NCBI GenBank assembly: GCA_023548195.1
Contig: JAJHZJ010000699.1
Span: 4,001,175 to 4,065,174 of the forward strand
Reading direction: 5' to 3'
Length of the DNA stretch: 64,000 bases
Origin: Bettongia penicillata ogilbyi
Lineage: Eukaryota > Chordata > Mammalia > Diprotodontia > Potoroidae
A program made the position numbers and the translations under genes. Shown here in pieces: positions 36,063 through 48,179 of the stretch. Every line of letters begins with the position of its first letter. The stretch's first letter is position 1. Below the pieces are notes generated by a model. It had not been told where the DNA came from, did no database searches, and was given only the letters and a program-made list of their open reading frames with translations.

Positions 36063-37229
36063 ACCCAACTGGAAGTCTTGAATCTGAGCTTTCTTCTCTG
36101 TCTGTTCCCTTCAAACAAATGAGTTCACTAGTACCAAACAAAGGCTCTCATTCTTGGCCTTATTAAGGTGAATGACACACCAGGAGGCTAAGAGAGACTA
36201 GACACCTTTCCTTGTCTTCATTTAAGTACCTATTTTCCCATCACAAGGTCATGAGTTACTGATCAGCTATAGCCAATCCTGTCCAGCAATTAATCCTCCA
36301 AATTACCATTTGGAGTCTCACTAGTGGAAGAGGGGAATTTCACATCCCTATGCTCAATTAAGGTAATCAGCAAGATGTTCTATGCCTTGATACCATTATC
36401 AAGTGATTAGCCACTTTGATTGATAAACAGAATCAATCAAGCAATCAAACATGCAAAAGGAATGTGAAAATGACAAGATACCACCCTGTAATCAATCAAT
36501 CAAAGGTATAAACTAGGTTTGAACAAGCTGCTTAATCAGGATAAGGAGAAAAGTGCTTGTACTTCTGGATGAAACTAGAAAGCAAAATGTATGGGTATTA
36601 GTTGAAAGAATTTGACATTTCTCTAGATCTATGTATTTCACATAAAAAGATTTGGTAGTTATGATTTGGGAATGCTTTAAGAAACCAAACTCTTGTACCC
36701 ACAAACAAAGGGCAAGAAGGGGTGGGAAAAGTGAGCTCAGAAAAGATGTCATACTCCCCTCACCTCCTCCATTAACCTTATCTCATCAGATAAACTGGGC
36801 TAGTAACAAATAATGCATTCAGCCTGTGGTTGAGAGAGGACAAACCAAACACACTGAAGAAAGATAGCCAGAAAGAAGTGCAACTTCAGAATTCTACAAG
36901 GTCTTCAAACCTCAAGGGCTCAGTATAAAGTTCACAAATTCCCGAGGGAAATTTCAAAAAACTTCTAAGGAAGAAATCAGATTTCATTCAACCAGGAGCT
37001 ATGAATTACTCCTTTGCTATGAGTGCTATCTAAGCTTGAGCCCATTTTCCCTTGGAGTTCAGATTTACATGTAATAGAGTGTGTTCCAACGTTTTGGGGA
37101 AATTGATTTTTTTTACCAACCGTTCTTATTATATCTGCTTAATAAGTATCTCTAACTAAAAGCTAATTAAGTCTGTCTGACAAATATGGATATTTGTGAG
37201 TGAAAATACTAGAAATCCCTAAGCACCTC
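36063..37229. other. MEGF10 intron, nothing recognised
   Basis: No repeat or exon that I can name; a short AATCAATCAATCAA run at 36,491. Confidence 0.4.
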
Positions 37230-37690
37230 AGGGTTGCCCCTAGAATGCATACAGGAAAACTCATTTAGGGGGCTATGTATGCATGATGATGATATTATAA
37301 TAAGCCTCCCTACATCACAAGTAGATGCTCAGGCATCATGGTGGTGGCTGCTTTCTGATGGCCGAGTATTGTGTTCCTGTCTGAGACTAGATGGACGTGG
37401 TGTGGTTGAGTGCATGGACACACCAGCTGTTTCTGCGGGAAACATGAGGAATGGGCCTGGGGGCAGGGGTAGCTAGAAGCAGTGGCTGGGCTCCCATCAC
37501 ATGGACACATCTGTCATTTCTGTGAGGAATATGAGTTCACGGATACACTTGTTATTCTAGCGAGTAGTGAGGCATATATGAAAATGTCAGGATACTAAGG
37601 GGTGATGGTGAGTGGCTAGATAGGGGCAGTGAGCCTGCTGTTCAATGGGGCCTCTAGGGAAGTTAGAATATTGAGACTGAGGACAGCTTT
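37230..37690. repeat. GC-richer unassigned block with imperfect internal repeats
   Basis: GCATGGACACACCAGCTGTT (37,412), ACATGGACACATCTGTCATT (37,499) and ACGGATACACTTGTTATTCT (37,539) begin three diverged units. More GC than its surroundings. Possibly an old minisatellite or LTR; not assigned. Confidence 0.35.
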
Positions 37691-37784
37691 ATTAGGATTC
37701 CATCACTAGGACTGGAAAGAAATAAAAACTTACCAATTCCTACTCATCTTTCATTTACATTTCAGAAGAAGTTGTGAAGTACAG

Positions 37785-38025
37785 TGGCTAGAGTCCCAGG
37801 CCTGAAGTCAGGCAGACCTGAATTCAAATCCAGCCTCAGACACTTCCTAGCTGTTTGAGTAACCCTGGGCAAGTCCCTTCATCTTTGTCTGTCTCAGTTT
37901 TCTCAACTGTAAAATGGGGATTATAACACCTACCTCTCAGAGTTCTGAGGACTGAATTTGTAAAGCACCTTGCACAGTGCCTTGTACACATCACAATCTT
38001 AATAAATGCTTGTTACCTTCCCTAA
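37785..38025 (+). repeat. THER1-type CORE-SINE, near full length
   Basis: ACAGTGGCTAGAGTCCCAGG, CTGAATTCAAATCCAGCCTC, CCCTGGGCAAGTCCCTTC, CTCAACTGTAAAATGGGGAT, CAATCTTAATAAATGCTTGT. It ends 65 bp before exon I, which makes it the repeat closest to any MEGF10 exon on that side. Confidence 0.88.
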
Positions 38026-38089
38026 AATGTTTTTCTGTGGTTTCTTTAAATGATGAAAAAGACTGCTAAGTACAACCAGTCTGACTTAC

Positions 38090-38213
38090 CAAGCTCATTG
38101 TGGAAGCTGCCATGTTTCCAGTCCACTGGGAGTGTCCCTGTGTAGTCCATAACAGGCCCTCGCTTTCCAGGATCCACATTTTTTATGTTCACAAATATCT
38201 GGTTGTTTTTTGA
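38090..38213 (-). CDS. MEGF10: MEGF10 exon I: cytoplasmic tail
   Basis: 124 nt, enters in phase 0 and leaves in phase 1. The acceptor TTTTAATAG is weak but keeps the frame; donor G|GTAAGT. It codes [19 protein letters not shown], then [22 protein letters not shown]. Human MEGF10 has SKNNQLFVNLKNVNPGKRG at this place. No known domain; it is part of the conserved intracellular tail. Confidence 0.95.
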
Positions 38214-38339
38214 CTATTAAAAATGAAAAGAACTTTGGATGAAACAGCACAATTTAGTCCTGTATTACAGTTTGGGGGAGGTGTTTGAGCAGAGGTCAGA
38301 GGAACATTTTTCAGGGTCACTGTAGAAGGGATCTAACAG

Positions 38340-38425
38340 ATAATAAGTTGGACTAGATTGCCTCTAGTTATTCAGTTCTTTCAACTCTTAAGATGCAATG
38401 ATTCTGTGAATTATGCAAAAAGACA
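38340..38425 (+). repeat. CR1/L3-type 3' end
   Basis: AGTTGGACTAGATTGCCTC, TTCTTTCAACTCTTAAGATG, CAATGATTCTGTGA: the CR1-clade 3' signature ending in ATTCTGTGA. Confidence 0.65.
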
Positions 38426-38569
38426 GAGCCTTACAGAAGGCAAAGCCTACAGTTGTATTGTGGAGGTCCCTTCCTCAAACTCTCATCCCTATATATGAAA
38501 TTCACTGCTTTGTGCCACAGTGCTTGACATTGGACTGATTCATTTGGACCAGCTTGATTTACAAGTGAA

Positions 38570-38830
38570 AAGAGGGCTGAACTAAGTCAGAAAATCAAAT
38601 TCTAGCTCTGGCTCTGTCACTTCTGAGTGTGGGACCTTGAGTAAGTCATCTAGTTTCTCTGGTCCATTGCAATTTCCCCTTCTTCAAAATGAGGACAATA
38701 TCTGCGACATTTATTTTGTAGGGTTGTTGTAAGATTTAGTTGAGATAATTTATATAAGAAAGATCTTGTAAACTGTAAAATGCTATAGAAATGTAAGAAA
38801 TGACCACTATCATCATCATCATTATTATAA
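38570..38830 (+). repeat. MIR
   Basis: TCTAGCTCTGGCTCTGTCAC, GACCTTGAGTAAGTCATCTA, TTCTTCAAAATGAGGACAAT, GTTGTTGTAAGATTTAG, GTAAAATGCTATAGAAATG: a classic MIR, full core. Confidence 0.85.
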
Positions 38831-39355
38831 TAAAAGAAAAATGTTCTTGGGAAGCTTACAGGCTATTTAAGTTAATTTGACCAACAGTATATAATCTCCC
38901 TGGGGTAAGGGCTTGTTTAAATTTTTGTCTTTTTATCACCAGTGCCTTGCATAGTGTCTTGTATATTTTATTTTAAACTGGACCTGTGATTTCACCCATG
39001 AATTTGTAATGAGGAACTTTATTTCCAGTCTTACTCTAGAGTAATGAGGAAGGGCAGGCTTGAATGGGCATTGAACGGAGAATTTTGGCCGTTAAAGCAG
39101 AGTACAAAGATGTTGAGTGTCTGGGAACAGGGGAGAAAAGAAAGGTGCTTCCAGAAAGTGGGAACAGGGATTGAAAAGAGAAGTGAGAGTATCAAAGACT
39201 AATTACTTATTTTGCAGTTATACTTAAAAGCTAAAAGATTTCAGGTTCTCACTAAAATTACTATAGAAAGTGACTTGAAAAAATCCACAAGGTGCTAAAA
39301 ATCACATCTCTTCTTTTAGTTTATGTAGATAACTGATATGCATCTATTATTTTAC

Positions 39356-39480
39356 CTTTCCAATTGTCATCCTACTTTGGTTGTTGACATGAGGTGATGT
39401 AGAACACTGAGTGAGTGTATGGTAACTGGGATTGGTAAAATAATGATTATTAGTGCCAGCATTACTCTGAGGAAGGGTAT
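39356..39480 (-). CDS. MEGF10: MEGF10 exon H: cytoplasmic tail, NPxY motif
   Basis: 125 nt, enters in phase 1 and leaves in phase 0; acceptor CTTTCCAG, donor AAAG|GTAAAA. It codes [20 protein letters not shown], then [27 protein letters not shown] is the NPxY motif that in CED-1/MEGF10 receptors binds the PTB adaptor GULP1/CED-6 (established for the family). The split codon from exon G gives Asp. It lies just downstream, in transcript order, of the intron that holds the 6.9-kb L1. Confidence 0.95.
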
Positions 39481-40975
39481 CTGGAAAGAAAGAGAGAAGA
39501 AAACAGTTAAAACTGATATCAGTAAGAAACAAAATAAGTACAGTCAGATGAACAAATAGTTGTACTGATTCCCAAGATGGAAAAAATTCTATAATAGTAG
39601 GGCATTGAAGAGGTGAGGGGTAGAACCGAGATGTCAGAATGAAGGCGGGGACTTATCCATTCTTTCCCAAATTCCCATCCTATGAGACATCAAGAAACAG
39701 TAAAACAAAATCAAAAGAATGGAAAAATAGAGGAAATTGTGAACTATCTCATCCGAAGAAGAATTAACCTGAAAAACAGATTAAGGAGAGATAATTTAAG
39801 AATTATCAGGCAACCTGAAATCCATGATCAAAAAATAACCTAGACATCATCTTTCAAGAAATTATTAAGGAAAGTTGCCCTGATATCTTAGAACTGGAAG
39901 ATAAATTAAAAATCAAAAGAAACTACTGATCACTACCTGAAAGAGATCCCCAAATCAAAACTTCCAGGAATATTATGGTCAAATTTCAGAGTTCCCAGGT
40001 CAAAGATAAAAGACTTCAAGCAGCCAGAAAGGAACAAATCAGATATTGTGGAGCCACAGTCAGGATTACAAAAGATTTAGCAGCTTCTACTTTAAAGGAT
40101 CAGACAGCAAGGGAGATACAATTATAACCAAGAATCATTTGCCTAACAAAACTACTATAATCTTTTTTTGGGGGAAATGGATATTTAATGAAATAGAGGA
40201 TTTTCAAGAATTCCTGATGAAAAGACCAGAGTTGAATAAAAAAATTTGATTTTCAAATACAAGGCTTAAGAAAAGTATAAAAAGGTAAATAGGAAAGAGA
40301 AGTCATAAGGGATTCAGTAAGGTTAAACTGTTTATATTCCTATGTGGTAAGATGATACTTGTAACTTCTAAGAACCTTATCATTTTTAGGGCATTTAGAA
40401 AGAGCATATATGGACAGAGAACATGGATGCAAGTTGACCATGATGAAATGATATCCAAAAAACCCTCCAAAAAACAAAATTAAGGAGTGAGAAAGAAGAA
40501 TGTACTGGAAAAGGGGGGAAGGGAGAGGTAAAAGAAGAATGAGGTAAATTATCTCACATAAAAAAGGTACCTAAAAGTTTTTAGAACATAAGGAGTGATG
40601 GAGTCGTGGGGGGAGGGGATGATGGGCAATGCTTGAACCTGACTGTAACAGAAATTGGCTAAAAATGAGAATAATATACATACTCAATTCGGTATAGAAA
40701 TCTCTCTTATCCTGTAGGGAAGTAGGAAGGAAAAGGGAATAAGAGATAGGACTCCTAATAGAAGAAAGGGTGGATTGTGGGAGGCTGTGGTTTGACAAGG
40801 GATAGAGTGAAGAGAGAGAGAGAGAAGGATAAATGGGGGGAAACAGGATGGAGGGAAATACACAGTAATCATAACTGTGAATGTGATAAACTCACCCATA
40901 AAATGGAAATGTTTAACAAAATGGATTAAAAACCAGAATTCTACAATATGTTTTACAAGAAATACACTTGAAGCA

Positions 40976-40976
<1 letters not shown>

Positions 40977-41019
<43 letters not shown>
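40977..41019. repeat. (CA)n microsatellite, 43 nt
   Basis: Pure AC run within the L1 ORF2 endonuclease region, after GAAGCAG. Confidence 0.97.
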
Positions 41020-41025
<6 letters not shown>

Positions 41026-41077
41026 GTAAGGTGATGAAGCAAAATCTATTATGCTTCAGATGAAGTTTAAAAAAAAT

Positions 41078-41325
41078 AGATGGTGGAACAGATAGAGTGC
41101 CAAGTCTAGAGTCAAGAGGACCTGAGTTCAAATCTGACCTCAGATATCTACTAACTGTGTGACCTTGGGCAAGTCACTTAACCCAGTTTGCCTCAGTTCC
41201 TTTTCTATAAAATGAGCTGGAGAAGGAAATGGCAAACTACTTCAGATTTCTTTGCCAAGAAACTCACAAATGGAGTCATGAAGAGTTGGACACAACTGAA
41301 ACAATTCAACAGCCACCACAAAAGC
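41078..41325 (+). repeat. Mar1-type CORE-SINE inserted in L1
   Basis: GGTGGAACAGATAGAGTGCC, GAGTTCAAATCTGACCTCAG, TGACCTTGGGCAAGTCACTT, GGAAATGGCAAACTACTTC, and the RTE-like tail GGAGTCATGAAGAGTTGGAC. It breaks L1 ORF2 between GCTTCAGATGAAG and CATCTCAGACAAAGCAAAAA. Confidence 0.88.
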
Positions 41326-41659
41326 AAACATCATCTCAGACAAAGCAAAAATAAATCTAATTAAAAGTGATAAGGAAGGAAATACATCTTGGTAAAAGTT
41401 ACCTTACACAATAAAGTAATATCAATACTAAAAACATATATGCACCAAATGGTATAGTAAACAATTTTAAAAAAAGAAAATTAAATGAGTTACAGGAGGA
41501 AATACATAATAAACTTTACTATAGAGGGCTCTCAACTTTCTCCTCATAGAACTAGATATATTTAACTAAAAAACCAAGCAAGAAAGATGTTAAGGAGATA
41601 AACAGAATTTTAGAAAATTTAGATAGATATGATAGACCTCTGAAGAAAATTGAATGGGA

Positions 41660-42702
41660 AAATTTGACTTTCAAACACAAGAATGAAAAGAAACATGAAA
41701 AAATACACAGCAAAGAGAAGTCATAAGGGACTTACCAAAAGTGAACTGTTTACATTCCTACATGGAAGGACAATATTTGTAACTCTTGAAACTTTTCAGT
41801 ATCTGGGTAGCTGATGAGATTACATGCACACACAGAGACAGAGAGCACAGAGTGAATTGAATAGGATGAGATCATATCTTAAAAAAAATTAAGGTAAACG
41901 GTGAGAGAGAAATGTATTGGGAGAAGAGAGGGAAAAATGGAATGGGGCAAATTATCTGTCATAGAAGAGGCAGGTAGGAGACTTTTTAGTGGAAGGAAAA
42001 AGAGAGGAGCTGAGAGAAAAACATGAAGTTTACTCTCATCACATTTGACTAAAGGAAGGAATAAAGGGCACATTCATTTTGGTTTGAAAAACCTATCTTA
42101 CAATACAGGAAAGTGGGGGAGAAGGGGAAGCAGGGTAGGGGGGATGATGAAAGGGAAGGAAATGGGAGGAGGGAGCAATTTGAAATCAACACTCTTGGGG
42201 AGGGACAGGATCAAAAGAGAGAATAGAAGCAATGGGGGGCAGGATAGGATGGAGGGAAATACAGTTAGTCTTACACAACACGACTATTATCGAAGTCATT
42301 TGCAAAACTACACAGATAGGGCCTATATTGAATTGCCTGCCTTCCCAAAGGGAATGGGTGGGGAGGGAGGGATGGGGAGAATTTGGAACTCAAAGTTTTA
42401 GGAACAACTGTTGAGTATTGTTCTTGCTACTAGGAAATAAGACATACAGTTAATGGTGAATAGAAAGTCATCTGGCCCTACAGGACAAAAGAGAAGATGG
42501 GGACAAGAGAAGGGAGGGATGATAGAAGAGAGGGCAGACTGGTGATAGGGAAAATTAGATTGCTCGGTGTATTGGGGTGGGGGGAGGGGATAAATGGGGA
42601 GAAAATTTGGAACTCAAAATTTTGTGAAAATGAATGTCAAAAGTTTAAATAAATAAATTAAAATAAAAGAAATTAAGATTTGAAAAAACGAAAAAAAAAA
42701 AA
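41660..42702 (+). mobile_element. ORF2-less L1-type element (HAL1-like) nested in L1
   Basis: Begins with the end of an L1 ORF1 (AATTTGACTTTCAAACACAA; the same text occurs at about 40,240 in the host L1) and passes directly to a purine-rich 3' region. It ends ATTTGGAACTCAAAATTTTG, then poly(A) to 42,702. No ORF2 is present. Flanks AAGAAAATTGAATGGGAA (41,643) and AAGAAAATTGAATAGGAA (42,701) form a target duplication with one mismatch. The host L1 text is continuous across it. Confidence 0.8.
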
Positions 42703-42936
42703 GAAAATTGAATAGGAATAGAAAGGAATAAATCTTTTACTCAGCAGTATGTGGCACCTACACAAAAACTAACCATGTTTTAGTGCAGAAAAACCTCACA
42801 ACCAAACTCTAAAAAGTAGGAATACCAAATGGATCCTTTTCTGATCATAATGCTATAAAAATTACATTCAGTCAAGGGCCATGGAAGTTCAGATTGAAAA
42901 TTAATTTAGAACTAAATGATCTAGTCCTAAAGAATG

Positions 42937-43248
42937 TATGTTCATCCTTCACTGTGGAAGAAGACCATGCCATCAGAGAAATGATGACATGATTTGCACT
43001 TGGCTTTGTTTTGAGTGAGGGAGGGCTGTGCAGGTCACCAGCCTCACTTCTCCTCCAGAGCCATCTGAATCCAGTGACCAGATATTCATCAGGATGACTG
43101 GAGGTGACCCAGGATGAGGCAGTTGGGGTTAAGTGACTTGCCCAAGGTCACATAGCTAGTGCGTTCGAGTGTCTGAGGTTAGGTTTGAACTCAGGCCCTC
43201 CTGACTCCTGCACTGGTGCTCTATCCACTGCATCACCTAGCTGCCCCT
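42937..43248 (-). repeat. Marsupial SINE (WSINE1-like), copy 3, in L1
   Basis: Full copy: head reverse complement GGGGCAGCTAGGTGATGCAG, body as in copies 1 and 2. Flanked by CCTAAAGAATG (42,926) and CCTAAAAAATG (43,249), an 11-bp target duplication with one mismatch; the host L1 resumes GAGTCAAAGAA. Confidence 0.92.
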
Positions 43249-46200
43249 CCTAAAAAATGAGTCAAAGAAAAAAGCATAGAAACAATAAAATATTTCATTA
43301 AAGAGAGTAACAACGAGACAACACACCAAAATTTATGATATGTAGCCAGAGCAGCACTTAGGTGAAAATATGTTTCTCTAAATGCTTACATAAAATAGCA
43401 AAAGCACAGATCAATGAATTGGGCATGGAACAAAAAATAAACTAGAAAAAGAACAAATTACAAATCCTCAATTAAACTCCAAATTGGAAATCCTGAAAAT
43501 CAAAGCAGACATTAATAAAATTGAAAGTAAAAAAACTTATTCAATTAATAAAACTAGGAGCAGCTTCTATTTTTAAAATCCCAATAAAATAGATAAGCTA
43601 TTGGTTAATTAGATTTATTTTTTTAAAAAAGAAGAAAAACAAATTACTAGCATCAGAAATTAAAAGGGTGAACTCACCACTAATTTAGAAGAAATTAAAG
43701 CAAGTAGGAGTTATTTTGCCCGACTAAATGTCGAAAAGTCTGACAACCTAAGCAAAATGAATGAATGTTTCCAAAAATATAAATTGCCCAGACTGACAGA
43801 AGAGAAAGTAGAAAACTTAAATAGCTATATTTTAGAAAAAGAAAGTGAATAAGCCATCAACTAGCTTTCTAAGAAAAAAATCCCCAGGACCAGATGGATT
43901 CACAGGTAAATTCTACTATAAACTATTTGGAAAAACAGGTAAAGAAGCCAAAGAATAGACAATGCCTTTTATGACATAAATATGATGCTGATATGTAAAC
44001 TAGGAAAATCAAAAACACAGAAAGTCATTGACCAATTTCCCTAATGAATATTAATGCAAAAATTTTAACACACTACCAACGTGATTACAACAATGTATCA
44101 TGAAGATCATACACTATGACCAGGTAGGATTTATACCAGGAATGCAGAGCTGGTTTATTATTAGGAAAACTATTAGCATAATTGACCATGTCAATAACAA
44201 AAACACCAAAAATCATATGATCTTAATAGAAGCAGAAAAGACTTTTGACAAAATAGCACCATTCCTATTTAAAAAAATTAGTAGAAAGCAAATAAATGGA
44301 GCTTTCCTTAAAATGATATGTATTATTTATCTACAACCAATAGCAAGTACTATCTGTAATAGGGATGAGGTAGAAGCCCTCCCAGTACGGTCAGGGTTGA
44401 AGCAAGGATGTCCGTTATCACCTCTGTTATTCAATATTGTACCAGAAATGTTAGCTATAATAATCAAAGAATAAAAAGAAATTGAAGGAATTAGAATAGG
44501 CAATGAGGAAACAAAATTACCACTCTTTGCAAATGATATAATGGTATACTTGGAGAATCCCAGAAAATAAACTGAAAAACTATTTGAAATAACAACTTTT
44601 GCAAAGTTGCAAGATATAAAATAAACCCACATAAATCATCCACATTTCTATATATTACCAACAAAGGCCAGGAGCAAGAGATAGAAAGAAAAATTCTATT
44701 TAAAATAACTTAAGACAATATAAAATACTTGGAAGTCTACCTGCCAAGACAAACCTAGGAATTATGTGAACACAGTTACAGAACACTTTTCACACAGATA
44801 AAGTCAGATCTAAACAATTGAAAAAATATTAATTCCTTATGGGTAGGTTGAGCCAATATAATGAAAAGGACAATTCTACCTAAATTAATATACTTATTCA
44901 GTACCAGACCAATACAACTACCAAAATATTATTTTTTAAAGCTAGAAAAAAAATCATAAAATTCATCTGGAAGAAAAAAAGTTCAAGGACATCAAGGGAA
45001 TTAATGGAAAAAAGTGTGAAGGAAGGTGGTCTAGTTGTACTAGATCTCCACCTTTTTGGTAATCACTAAAACAATCTGGTACTGGCTAAGAAATATAGTG
45101 GTGGATCAGTGGAAGAGATTATGTACACAATACATAGTATTAAATGATCATAGTAATCTTGTGTTTGATTAATGCAAAGATCCAGACTTTAGGGATGAGA
45201 ACTCACTATTTGAAAAAAACTGCAAAACAGTTTGGCAGAAACAAGATATAGACCAATACCTCACATCATTTACCAAGATAGGGTCAGAATAGGTTCATGA
45301 TTTAGACATAAAAGGTGATACCATAAACAAATTAAGGAAGGATGGAATAGTTTACCTGTCCCATCTGTGAAGAAGGGAGGAACTTAGGATCACATGAGAG
45401 AGAACTTCACAGCATATAAAATGAATAATTTTGATTTCATATAATTAAAAGAGCTCTGTATAAACAAAACCAATTCAACCAAGATTAGAAGGAAAGGAGA
45501 AAACTGGGGAAGGGGGAGGGAATGTATAGCAAGTTTCTCTGATGTCAAATTTATAATAATATGAGCCATTGCCCTATTGATAAATGGTCAAAGAATATGA
45601 ACAGGCAGTTTTCAAATAAAAAAATCCAAACTATCTCTAGTCATGTGAAAAATCACTTATTGATTAGAGAGAGGCAAATTAAAATAATTTTGAGGTACCA
45701 CCTCACACCTATCAGATTGGCTAAAATGACAGTCAAGGAAAAGGATGAAAGTTCAAGGGGATGGGGGGAAATTAGGACACTAATACACTGTTGGCGTAGC
45801 AGTGAAATGATTCAATCTTTCTAGAAAACAATTTGGAACGATGCCCAAAGGGCTACAAAATTATGTATGCCCTTTGATTCAGCAATATCACTAACCCCAA
45901 AGGTATTTTTTAAAAAAGGGAAAAGGTCCTAAATGTCTCCAAATATTTATCGCAGCTCTTTTAGTGATGGCAAAGAAATGGAAATTGAAGGGATGCCCAT
46001 TAACTGGGGAATGGCTGAATAAGTTGTGGCATATTATTGTGATGGAATTCTATAAAAAATTATAATCAGGATGCTTTCAAGAAACCCTGGAAGGACTTAT
46101 ATGAACTGATGCAAAGTGAAGAGAGCAAAAGAGGAGAACACTGTACACAGTAACTACAATACTGTGTAATGATCAACTGTGAATGACCTAGCTATTTCAG

Positions 46201-46509
46201 CAATATAAAGATCCAAGACAATTCTGAAGGACCTAAGATAAAAAATGCTACCCACGTCCAGAGAAAGAACTGATGGAATCTGAATGCGGATTGAAGTATA
46301 CTTTTTTTTTTACTTTTATTTTTCTTGGGTTTTTTTGGGGGTGTGTGTCTGTATTTTCTTTTACAAAATAAGTATAGAAATTTGTTTTGCATGACTGCAC
46401 ATGTATAACCGTTATCACAGTGCTTGCCTTCTTAATGAGGGATGAGGAGACTACATGTAGATTGAATATTGAGTAGTCTATAATAGTTAGATTCCAGCTT
46501 AAAAGGAAG

Positions 46510-47380
46510 TCTACATTGTAATACCCCAGCAATCTGTGTTAGCTTTTTATTGTTTAACATTTTAACTGATGCTTTAGATAGAGTTGGCATACTTATACAT
46601 CTACAGATAACAATGCTAAAAGGAATTGTTAATGCCCAGGATGACAGAATTATAATGCTTAGGTCTAATACAATGAAATTTAATAACGGCTAGATACTAG
46701 GTTTCAAAAACAACTTCAGAAGTATAAGAAGGGGCAATTGTAGCTAGATAGCAATGGAGGTTTTAGCTAAAAAAGAAGTCAATAATGTGACATGGTAGCA
46801 AAATTAACTAATGCATGGTACATTGCATTAAGAAAGGCATAGTGTCCAAGACTAGGCAACCTCACTATATGTACTCCATACTAATCAGTCAGATTTCATC
46901 TGGAATATTGTGTTCAGGTCAGGGTGCAACATTTTGGATGGGACGTTGACAAATAGGAGTAAGGTAGGGAAGCATAACCAGGATGGAGAAGGGCCTGGAA
47001 TTAATGCCATGTAAGAATTAGTGAAAGAAACCGGGTATGTTTAACCTACAGAAAAGATGATGTAGCAGAAAACAAGATTTTGAAGAACTATTACATAGAA
47101 GAGGAATCAGATTTGTGAAAGGCATACCTGAGAACAATGAGGGAAATTTATAATAAGACTTAATGGAGAGGAAAAACTTCCCAAGACTTTTAAAAATTTT
47201 TCACTTTCAATTCCAAATTCTCTCCCTCCCTCCCTAGAGAGGAGGCACTTCAAGCAAAGGTTGGATGAAGCATTTGTTGCATACATTATAGAACGGGTCT
47301 TTCAAGCACAGATTGGGAAAGATAATGGCCTTGAGGTCATTACGTCTTGGAGAGTCTGAGTAGGTATGTAGAAAAAAAAT
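46510..47380 (+). mobile_element. CR1/L3-clade LINE 3' region
   Basis: GGAATATTGTGTTCAGGTCA, GCATAACCAGGATGGAGAAG, GGAAAAACTTCCCAAGAC, CTTCAAGCAAAGGTTGGATG, GGCCTTGAGGTCATTA: the antisense-reading CR1-type text known from amniotes. About 47,185-47,235 it is interrupted by a short TTCCAAATTCTCTCCCTCCC piece, an antisense L1-tail match. It ends about 85 bp from MEGF10 exon G. Confidence 0.65.
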
Positions 47381-47466
47381 CTAAGAGACTAAAACCTTGT
47401 TTTAATGGTCTAAGATGGCACTTACTTTAACAGAGTAAAATCCCTCACATATGACATTACTCTTAC

Positions 47467-47703
47467 CTGAAATAGTATAATCTGCAGTGATGACCCTCAT
47501 AGCAGGGGTGTAGGTAACTGCTGGCATACTTGATTCTTTCTCCTTCTGCTTGTGTCTATAAATAATGAACAGTGCCAGCAGCAAGAGTACAACCAGGACA
47601 AGAATAGTGATGCCCGCAATAGCTGCGATCTGGTAAGAATTTGCAGGGTTAGCCGTACTTGTTCGGCTTAAACTGTTCAAGTTCCCAACTATTAAAATAC
47701 CAG
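47467..47703 (-). CDS. MEGF10: MEGF10 exon G: linker, transmembrane helix, start of tail
   Basis: 237 nt, phase 1-1. Acceptor is a run of TTC triplets ending TAG; donor G|GTAAGA. It begins [18 protein letters not shown] (juxtamembrane, Ser/Thr-rich), then the membrane helix [20 protein letters not shown], then the stop-transfer [10 protein letters not shown]. The cytoplasmic start has [20 protein letters not shown]. Apart from a few substitutions this matches human MEGF10, and is the clearest evidence for MEGF10 rather than MEGF11. Type I membrane topology follows from the order of extracellular EGF exons, helix and basic stop-transfer. TYTP and DYTI are possible tyrosine phosphorylation sites. 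Confidence 0.97.
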
Positions 47704-48179
47704 CTAGAAGAAGAAGAAGAAGGGAAACATGATTATGATGCGTAGAATACATGAGAGATTTCTGGATGATTTCAATTCATAAAAATGTCCACTTTGAAGT
47801 TTCTGAAAACAGAAGAGCAAAAATTAACCCCTCATTTATCCCCAGGAATAGGGCTGTGTCCAGAGCAAAGGTAGAGAAGCTCTGTTCTCTCCCTGCAAAG
47901 GACTTACCCTGAGATTAAAACCCAGGAGAGCTTCATTTGATTGAGATGCTTTTTTATTTATTCTACATTTGTGATGGCATGACACATAACAAAATTCTTA
48001 AGTGATCCAATTCCTAGAATTACTAAAATCAGACCTATGTCTTTCTTAAATATTTCTGGAAACAATGAAACATGTTTTCCCTCTGCCTTTCTCTCTGTAA
48101 CAATAATATAATTTAAAATCCGATAAAAGTTATCAGCTCTCACACGGAGGGAAAAGGAAGGGGAGAGAGAGTATAGCAC

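Larger units (their letters stand above)
39560..46450 (+). mobile_element. L1 LINE with later insertions (ORF1 relic, ORF2, 3'UTR)
   Basis: ORF1-like text lies at about 39,700-40,250 (GAAATTATTAAGGAAAGTTGC, CAGCCAGAAAGGAACAAATC). The ORF2 endonuclease region starts near 40,870 and is resumed after inserts. The reverse transcriptase is clearest at 44,100-44,474, a 124-codon open piece including DQVGFIPGMQ and GLKQGCPLSPLLFN. ORF2 C-terminal and 3'UTR continue to about 46,450. Frames are broken, so it is inactive. The catalytic loop is worn (AADD-like text at 44,526 reads FANDIMVY), another mark of decay. Inserts: (CA)n at 40,977, Mar1 at 41,078, an ORF2-less L1-type copy at 41,660, and WSINE1-like at 42,937. 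It sits in the MEGF10 intron between exons G and H, antisense to the gene. Confidence 0.85.

Noticed and set aside
40684..41131. Cys-Val repeat frames on minus
   Set aside because: Translation of the (CA)n microsatellite.
44100..44474. 124-codon reverse-transcriptase-like open frame as a possible host gene
   Set aside because: It is one surviving piece of L1 ORF2; the same element is broken by stops before and after, and by several insertions.
44327..44632. 101-codon minus-strand frame
   Set aside because: Shadow of the L1 ORF2 on the other strand.
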